A stretch of 64,000 nucleotides of DNA from Zoroaster sp. YZ-2022 (lineage: Eukaryota; Echinodermata; Asteroidea; Forcipulatida; Zoroasteridae). Position 1 is the first letter of the stretch; each line of letters opens with the position of its first letter. This document shows positions 58,634-64,000 of this stretch, one piece after another. The notes beneath the pieces are model-generated. The model saw only the letters and a list, made by a program, of their open reading frames with translations, had not been told where the DNA came from and made no database searches. Where the stretch lies: positions 33,248,545 through 33,312,544 of the forward strand of contig CM055816.1 of the NCBI GenBank assembly GCA_029582265.1, in the 5' to 3' direction. The position numbers and the translations under genes were made by a program.

Positions 58634-58888
58634 CATCGAACGATAGCTCGCGCGCTTGCTCTGTGTGTGGACCAAGTTTAATGTTGATTTTCTCCGAAGC
58701 GCGAAATTCAAAAACGAAACGGGCCGCAAAGTGATGGTTGTCTTCATCGCTCGATAATTCCGGAATGGAATAAGCTACGGAAATAAAATGTGTATCATTG
58801 GATAGCCCGTGAGTTACTTGTTAACCTAGTATACATATCTATGAATGTCAGATCTGTGGGAAAGGTCTCATTTCGACGGAGCGGGTCA
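58634..58888 (+). repeat. Dispersed repeat, copy 2
   Basis: Near-identical to 39375-39640. Here the sequence continues upstream without the 8.6 kb transposon (GGTACAAGGGCTGATTTG), showing the repeat's fuller form. It ends GAGCGGGTCACA like copy 1. Confidence 0.85.
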
Positions 58889-58935
58889 CAATAATATCAA
58901 TATACCCGGTGAATCACTTAGCTCAGATGTTTTCA

Positions 58936-59203
58936 TTTTCACGAAGTGACGAATCGCCATTCGCCGCTTTATACATTGAAATACATAGCGATTGGGAAAA
59001 TGTCCAAGCGGATATTGTTGATTTTGCGTTTTCACGAAGTGGCAAAAATGTTTGGAAAGTAATTCCCCATTAATTACAATCTCTATGATAAAGATGCTGG
59101 CATTTCTTTGTAATTAAAGTTATGAGCTTTAGTAGGAATCAAAGGCGATTATCTCAAAACATGGATTTGCAGCTGTGTGGGATGATTCGTCACTTCGTGA
59201 AAA
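58936..59203. mobile_element. MITE, 268 bp, perfect 20 bp inverted repeats
   Basis: TTTTCACGAAGTGACGAATC at 58936-58955 is the exact complement of 59184-59203. The inner part is non-coding and has a further TTTTCACGAAGTGGC at 59030. The same TCACTTCGTGAAAAC word occurs at 39641 after repeat copy 1. Confidence 0.85.
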
Positions 59204-59643
59204 CGGAGACGATTATGTTACAAACGCCGTCTTAGTTTCAAACTAAAGTGATTAATTTTGACAGGAAATCATTTTCTGCATATTCTCCAATGTCACAGCC
59301 TTTTCGTTTGACATCAAACTGGTGTTTAAAGCACACCGTATGCTTAATAATGTGCGCTCTCAATGTTCTAGCAACTGGCTTCCCGCGTAGGGCACCTAAT
59401 CCCATGAAACTCTACGGCAGGTCGGCAAAAATCATAACCAAGCTCGGGTGTGCAGTGTACAGTGCCGTGGTATAGATTACAGCATAATCCATGTATTATA
59501 ATTTTTTTTTAAATATAAAAAAAGGTATTATAAAAAATATAATTCAAATAAATTTATTATATAAAACTGTGTGACAATCAACGTCATAATTATGTTAATA
59601 TTCTTTGACAAAAATACCAATCTTCCCAGCCAAAAGTAGTAAC

Positions 59644-59759
59644 TCATTCGATGAGCTTCAGATATCTCAGAATTAACAAGGGAATCAGTGACAAAGATTG
59701 TACAATGCCTATGAAAATGAAGGATCCATTGTAACTACTTGTGACGTCATACAGCCAAC
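59644..59759 (-). CDS. SLC16-like transporter, last exon
   Basis: Acceptor CTGTCTTTTCCAG, phase 1, then 37 codons and a stop: GWLYDVTSSYNGSFIFIG and VQSLSLIPLLILRYLKL. This is the short loop before, and the body of, the last transmembrane helix, matching the end of monocarboxylate-transporter-like MFS proteins (GxLYDxTGSYxxSF pattern). The phase matches the donor of the preceding exon at 60038. Confidence 0.8.
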
Positions 59760-59817
59760 CTGGAAAAGACAGAATAAAAAGCACACGTTATTTGATGTTG
59801 TTTTTTGTATTATCTGG

Positions 59818-59850
59818 GGGTGTCATGGCCGAGCGGTCTGGTGCATCGAA
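59818..59850 (+). pseudogene. tRNA 5'-half-like sequence
   Basis: GTCATGGCCGAGCGGTCTGG is the 5' end and D arm with A-box of a type II (Leu/Ser) tRNA. No B-box follows within 100 bases, so it is a fragment or SINE head. It lies in the intron of the transporter gene, on the opposite strand. Confidence 0.5.
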
Positions 59851-60037
59851 CTGGTGTTCTGATGGCAGTGTTGATCGACAGAATGTATTCTTGCTTCAGT
59901 GATAAACATGATGTATTATTAGTAAGACTAATTGCGGTGACACCATGTGAAATTCTCATGGGTGTATCAACGTCCATCATGTAACAGTCACATTATACTA
60001 TGTCACGGTGTTTAAGCTGTGATAATATCTAACCTAC

Positions 60038-60859
60038 CTGGAAGAAATACTACGCTGAACTCAATAATCGCAATTTGTATCCCAGACCAGCCAATTGCAC
60101 CGGCCAACAAATCTACTCCTAGGAGTTGTTTGTAAAGAACTTCAAACAGACACAAGACAGCACCCGTGCAGAATAATATCAGTACCGATGACATCATCAT
60201 TGACCAATACCAGGTCAGCCAAGGAGTTGCGTAAAACATTGCAGAAGCAGTGCTTGTTAATATAACCATCGGGATGAAGAAAGATTTGACCCATCGGTCT
60301 AAGAGGAATCCTTGACTCATTCTTGCTATCAAATTTCCAACACCTGCAACTGTGACGAACGTTGCTGCATCTTTGGAAGAGAAACCTTTCGATTGAGCCA
60401 TTGACACAAAGTAAACAATCCACAAATCAAAGCTTAACTGGGTACAACAAAGCATACACGTCACCAACCAGAAACGATAATTTTGTAGCAGTCCCAAATC
60501 TAAGTTCTTGGCTACATGCTTCCATAATGCACTACAGCGATGCAAGAGTTTGGCTTCATGTTCTGATAAATGTTCGTCCTGTGAAATCACTTGATAGTCG
60601 TTGTTCAGACGAGATGCGTTTTTTCCAGTCTTCACCAAAAGGACGCCACATACGACAATATGAAACGAGATTCCTCCTATGAGCAGCATCGTTCCCCTCC
60701 ATCCATACGTATCAAGGAATAGTTGGATAATAGGTGCAAACACAAGCATTCCTATGGAAGTACCTGACTTCCCTATACAAAGTGCTGTTACAAAATTCTT
60801 GTTAAACCGGCGGCCAACTGCTTCTATAACAAGGACGTCAGTTACCCCAAGCCCAGTGC
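60038..60859 (-). CDS. Monocarboxylate-transporter-like MFS protein (SLC16 family), main exon
   Basis: A 822-base exon with acceptor CTTATCATTTGTACAG (phase 1) and donor CTTCCAG|GTAGGT (phase 1), 274 codons. It starts in helix 4 (TGLGVTDVLV), then RRFNKNFVTALCIGKSGTSIG, the counterpart of the SLC16 RR-x-LAxGIAxxGSSVG signature. Then come YGWRGTMLLIGGI (helix 6), the large hydrophilic central loop (NASRLNNDYQ ... ALWKHVAKNLDL), and helices 7-11 with GVGNLIARMSQGFLLDR, the usual helix 8 motif with Arg in the membrane. Such plasma-membrane carriers move monocarboxylates or related organic anions, often with a proton. Substrate cannot be read from sequence. The central loop and helix order are intact with no stops. 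Confidence 0.85.
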
Positions 60860-61315
60860 CTGTACAAATGATAAGACATAAAGAACAGTATTTGACAACA
60901 ATATATTTATGAATTTCCAAGACTTAACCACTGTAACTCTATCAAAATAATGCATATCGTAAACTCCAGCTTGGGAAATCCTGGTATATACATTTGTGTC
61001 ATTTATCTAAGGTGGTGGTAGTCGTCAGTGGCCACAGTGAATGTGATTGCACCTAGATACATTTAAGACGACAGCAACTGATGAAAATAGTATATAACCA
61101 CACGGTTACAGGACTAGGCCTTTACACCGATCCAGTAATGGACCTTGTCCCCGCCCACCGTAAAGCAATGCTGGAAACTCGGTCACACCACTGGCATGTT
61201 CAACTTCGTAAAATGTGGCGTGGAAAAGTTTGTTTTGATTGACATGCTTGATCGGTGTATTAAAATAGGCCTATTAAATTCACTTGCCAAAAATAATATT
61301 GTATAATTATCTTAC
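60860..61315 (-). other. Intron of the transporter gene
   Basis: Bounded by GTAAGA (minus, at 61315) and TGTACAG (60866-60860). No exon for helices 2-3 is visible in it. A CCCCGCCCACC stretch occurs at 61150. Confidence 0.5.
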
Positions 61316-61495
61316 CTGATAAAAGTGTCAAAATGACAGCCAGTTGAAAAACCCTTTGAAAAATCCCGTCCATATAAAACTCGATGTCCACAATGATAAC
61401 ACAGCAATCCACCCTAGAAATCCGCCGTCTTGTCCCTGTATTTCTTTGCGTGCGCTGTCATTAGAATCGCTTGAAGGAATTTGACTTTCCGTCAT
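61316..61495 (-). CDS. SLC16-like transporter, first exon, apparently rearranged
   Basis: ATG at 61495 opens MTESQIPSSDSNDSARKEIQ then DGGFLGWIAVLSLWTSSFIW. This fits the cytoplasmic N-terminus and helix 1 of SLC16 proteins, whose signature is D/E-G-G/S-W/F-G/A-W; here one Leu is extra (DGGFLGW). In this frame a UGA comes five codons before the donor CAG|GTAAGA at 61316. In another frame the 3' part reads FQRVFQLAVILTLLS and ends in phase 1, matching the next exon. Helices 2 and 3 are missing between the two parts. A deletion joining two exons out of frame would explain this, as would an assembly error. Confidence 0.5.
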
Positions 61496-62047
61496 GTTTG
61501 TTGCTCAAAATTACACGTTGGATGGAGAATACAAATGGGATTTTACTTTGTGTGGTTGTTAGGGTGTGCAACGTCACTTCACATCCCACAATCCTTATGA
61601 CAAAAGCGACTATGGAAAAAAAAAACGATTAATCATTAAGTAATGTAGTTCTGGTATTGACAGAAGAACTTCAACGTAAGTTAAATGCTTTCCATCAACA
61701 TTAATACAACATCATTCATCAGTGATACGACATCAACAAATGTTCACCGATCCCCCGTACATTCAATATTTTGAATAAAATGATGCATTTTCCCACCATT
61801 TCTCTTCCCGTTTTCGTCCATTAAGAACACTTTTTGTTTATATGTTGCCGAACCCTCCATTACGTAAAATTTTACTTGAAAATGGTGATATTTATCACTT
61901 GTTTTTGCGTCGGTAGCTATCGTTCATGCACACGTACAGACAGGCAGCTGTCAGACATGTAGAAGTTTGTGTGCGTGCGCATTACCATAATGTAGGTACA
62001 GTTAATTCGGTATCATAATTCGGTATCATACATGCGAGGGCGCTACA
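61496..62047. other. Upstream region of the transporter gene
   Basis: No coding sequence. This is where a promoter would lie for the minus-strand transporter. I see no clear TATA or initiator. Confidence 0.4.
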
Positions 62048-62252
62048 CGAACCGCTAACATGACAAACCGCATCGCACAAGAACCGCTCTCAAACGCAGT
62101 TTTTCGATAATTAGCATAATTTATGACGCAATGTCTGCACTCGCTATTGAATATGCATATAAATTATGCTAATTATCGAAACTCAGGTGACAAGATCAAT
62201 ACGAAGTTCTCAAGACTGTGTTTGAGAGCGGTTTGTGTGTGATAGCGGTTCG
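62048..62252. mobile_element. Imperfect palindrome of about 205 bp, MITE-like
   Basis: CGAACCGCT at 62048 and AGCGGTTCG at 62252 are the tips. Further in, AGAACCGCTCTCAAAC pairs with GTTTGAGAGCGGTTTG, and TCGATAATTAGCATAATTTA (62104-62123) with TAAATTATGCTAATTATCGA (62160-62179). About 25 unpaired bases lie in the right arm. The centre is AT-rich. No coding. Confidence 0.75.
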
Positions 62253-62545
62253 TCACTCCATTTTTCGTCACTCCATGTGACGCTTGGGCCAATGATAAAA
62301 AGGGAGTCCAATGCATTGGCCCTAGAATGGGGCTAGATTTGTAAGTGAATTTTGAAATTTTATTTGACAAATTAGCTGCTAGAATAAAACACATCAAGAG
62401 TAAACCAAGGTTTCATGCACCCCAGACGCATCAGAGAGGCCACCGAGATCGTTAAACACGACACTGTGCCACAGGACATCGGCTTCTACATCAGCGATAT
62501 TTGGCGACCACTACTACGGACTGAAGGATCTTCTATATCCAAAGT

Positions 62546-63060
62546 CATTTCATTTCATTTTTCATTTATTGATTTCACAGGTAGAAAAACAAATAAACAC
62601 AAATTTACATTAAATTAACAGAAACAGAACCAAAGGTAGCACCCCTGTAGGATTTAAAAAAAAAGTAAACTAAATTACTGTCGAGTTGATCTCCTGATGC
62701 TACCACTTAAGAAGTAAACAAACATTAAGTCACACAAAGAACGATAAACAAAATGGCTTTAGGCACACTTTGAGATATAAAAACAATACTAAAATAAAAA
62801 TATAAAAGTTAATACGACACAGTTTGAGTTAGGGCATCTCCTAGGCCAGGGACTAATAAATATTTTTCTAAGTGAATTAATAAATAAAGATAAACTATAA
62901 ATAACTGTGTCTTTAACATCTGCTGGTAGCACCTCCCATAATCTTGGAAAGCCATAAAAAAGAGAATGATGAGCAGCATTGGACTCTGCCATTTGATGAT
63001 AAAACTTGACAAATTCAGTGTGTCTACGGTTAACAGGGATAAGATCAATAGAACGTGATC
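62546..63060 (-). pseudogene. LINE 3' end fragment
   Basis: Minus strand: IDLIPVNRRHTEFVKFYHQ, MAESNAAHHSLFYGFPRLWE, VLPADVKDTVIYSLSLFINS, the C-terminal tail of a LINE ORF2 of CR1-like type, ending around 62790. An untranslated part reaches a TTTCATTTCATTTTTCATTT-type tail at 62546. Everything upstream of 63060 is missing; a gypsy fragment on the other strand adjoins. Confidence 0.7.
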
Positions 63061-63069
63061 ATATTTACA

Positions 63070-63720
63070 AAGACAGTACAGGAAGAGCTGAGTCGCCTGG
63101 AGGTGGTATTCCACTAGCGCCTACGAGGGGCAGGCTTGAAGTTAAAGCCCAAGAAGGTGCTATACCTCGGGCATATCGTGTAAAACCGAGGTGTTGCGAC
63201 GGATCCAGAAAAGATAAAAGTGGTACGTGAATGGCTGACACCTACGACGGTGACTGAAGTGCAAAGCTTCTTAGGACTAGCGTTGTACTATAGGCGTTTT
63301 GTTAAAGGATTCGCTGACATAGCCAGACCATTGCATTGCTTGACAGAGAAGGCGAGACAGTTTGAATGGGATGATCAATGCGAGACTGCATTCCAAAGGC
63401 TGAAGGGACTGCTACAAGAAGCATCTATACTGGCTTATCCTAACCCTGCGGAGGAGTACATACTCGACACGTATGCTAGTAACATTGGAATAGGCGCTGT
63501 CTTATCTCAGATAGTTAATGGACAGGAGAGGGTTATCGCCTACGGTAGTAGAGTCCTCAGTAAGCCGGAGATTACCATTAGGACTGACCACGGGGATCTC
63601 AGGTGGCTTCTCAACTTTCGGGATCCACAGGGACAAATTGCCCGTTGGTTGCAAGTAGGGTTTTTGCGATATGATGAATTGAGCTCTATCCGCTGCACAT
63701 ATATCACAATGTATCAAGAT
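63070..63720 (+). pseudogene. Ty3/gypsy RT/RNase H fragment
   Basis: From 63080 the plus strand reads the end of the reverse transcriptase (GLKLKPKKVLYLGHIV) with two in-frame stops, at 63114 and 63180. The connection follows ([36 protein letters not shown]), then the RNase H start ([30 protein letters not shown]). Directly after LSKPE comes [16 protein letters not shown], so about 20 residues including the usual ELLA catalytic Glu region are deleted without shifting the frame. The fragment ends near ARWLQ (63650) and degenerates. It is a different element from those at 22.8 and 30.4 kb as judged by motif wording. Confidence 0.85.
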
Positions 63721-64000
63721 TTCTTCAAAATAGAAATACAGAAAAGCAAAACGGATCAGTATAGAAGTGGCAATCAGGTTATAATAGCTAAAGGTAATAC
63801 TTCAGCATGTCCACACAACATGTTAAATAGATTATGTCATCAGCATGTATAAATACTGAGACAGACGGTTACTTGTTCAAACCAATTTTCAGATCGGGAA
63901 GAGTTTGTAAATTAATTTATAAAGATAAGAAGTTGAGCTACACAAGGGCAAGATAGTGTATTTTGAAAATGTTGGCTTTAGTGGCACCAGATTTAAATTT
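63721..64000. other. No gene seen
   Basis: The open frame of the gypsy fragment runs on to 63852 without recognisable motifs. The last 150 bases are AT-rich and featureless. Confidence 0.5.

Noticed and set aside
58384..58747. Overlapping frames of 78-97 codons on both strands
   Set aside because: They fall in the dispersed repeat copied at 39375 and show no conserved reading frame between the copies.

Overview
This window looks like a metazoan nuclear scaffold, most probably from a marine deuterostome with echinoderm as the best guess. The reasons are GT-AG introns with short exons, tandem HYR-domain exons, many classes of animal transposable elements, and frequent palindromic words such as TAGGCCTA and TAACGTTA. 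There are no operons or bacterial features. The species call is inference. Two gaps of exactly 500 N (12465-12964 and 49505-50004) are fixed-size scaffolding gaps. Many coding fragments carry one-base indels, often in homopolymers, so decay and assembly error cannot always be told apart.

Layout. 1-4225 holds about 2.5 copies of a 1.7 kb tandem unit containing a tRNA-like segment. 4786-5360 is a complete small retroposon: it begins like the 5' end of U2 snRNA, carries about ten UUCG hairpins, ends A-rich, and is flanked by a perfect 16 bp target-site duplication. 7693-8543 is a non-autonomous CACTA-type element. 10310-11850 is a minus-strand RTE-type LINE fragment. From 12965 to 22737, a decayed gene of an unnamed multicopy invertebrate family (minus strand) is split by a 7.0 kb insertion (13366-20400). 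That insertion has inverted ends and a 5 bp direct repeat, and carries its own long coiled-coil/transposase-like gene with one in-frame stop. 22800-24165 is a Ty3/gypsy pol fragment, and 24390-24680 an 82 bp tandem array.

25934-26603 contains two HYR-domain exons (minus). 30050-30803 is a second Ty3/gypsy fragment. 30804-39374 is an 8.6 kb DNA transposon with near-identical inverted ends, subterminal repeats, and a plus-strand multi-exon gene. Its last large exon looks like a DDE/RNase H-type transposase, and an upstream exon is duplicated. 39872-40339 is the N-terminal part of another element-like basic protein. 42.4-48.0 kb is a mosaic of dispersed repeats, including a probable LTR with primer-binding-like site and possible exons of a spliced noncoding transcript. 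48129-49504 is a LINE (minus). 50040-50535 is a very unusual array of ACGT words.

54843-55091, 58936-59203 and 62048-62252 are MITE-like inverted-repeat elements. 57385-58210 is a LINE 3' end (plus). 59644-61495 is the only clear conventional host gene: a minus-strand SLC16/monocarboxylate-transporter-like MFS protein whose first exon looks rearranged. The window closes with a LINE 3' end (62546-63060, minus) and a Ty3/gypsy RT/RNase H fragment (63070-63720, plus).

Most coding capacity is mobile-element derived. The probable host genes are the transporter, the HYR-domain gene, and perhaps the family-B gene broken by the 7 kb insertion.
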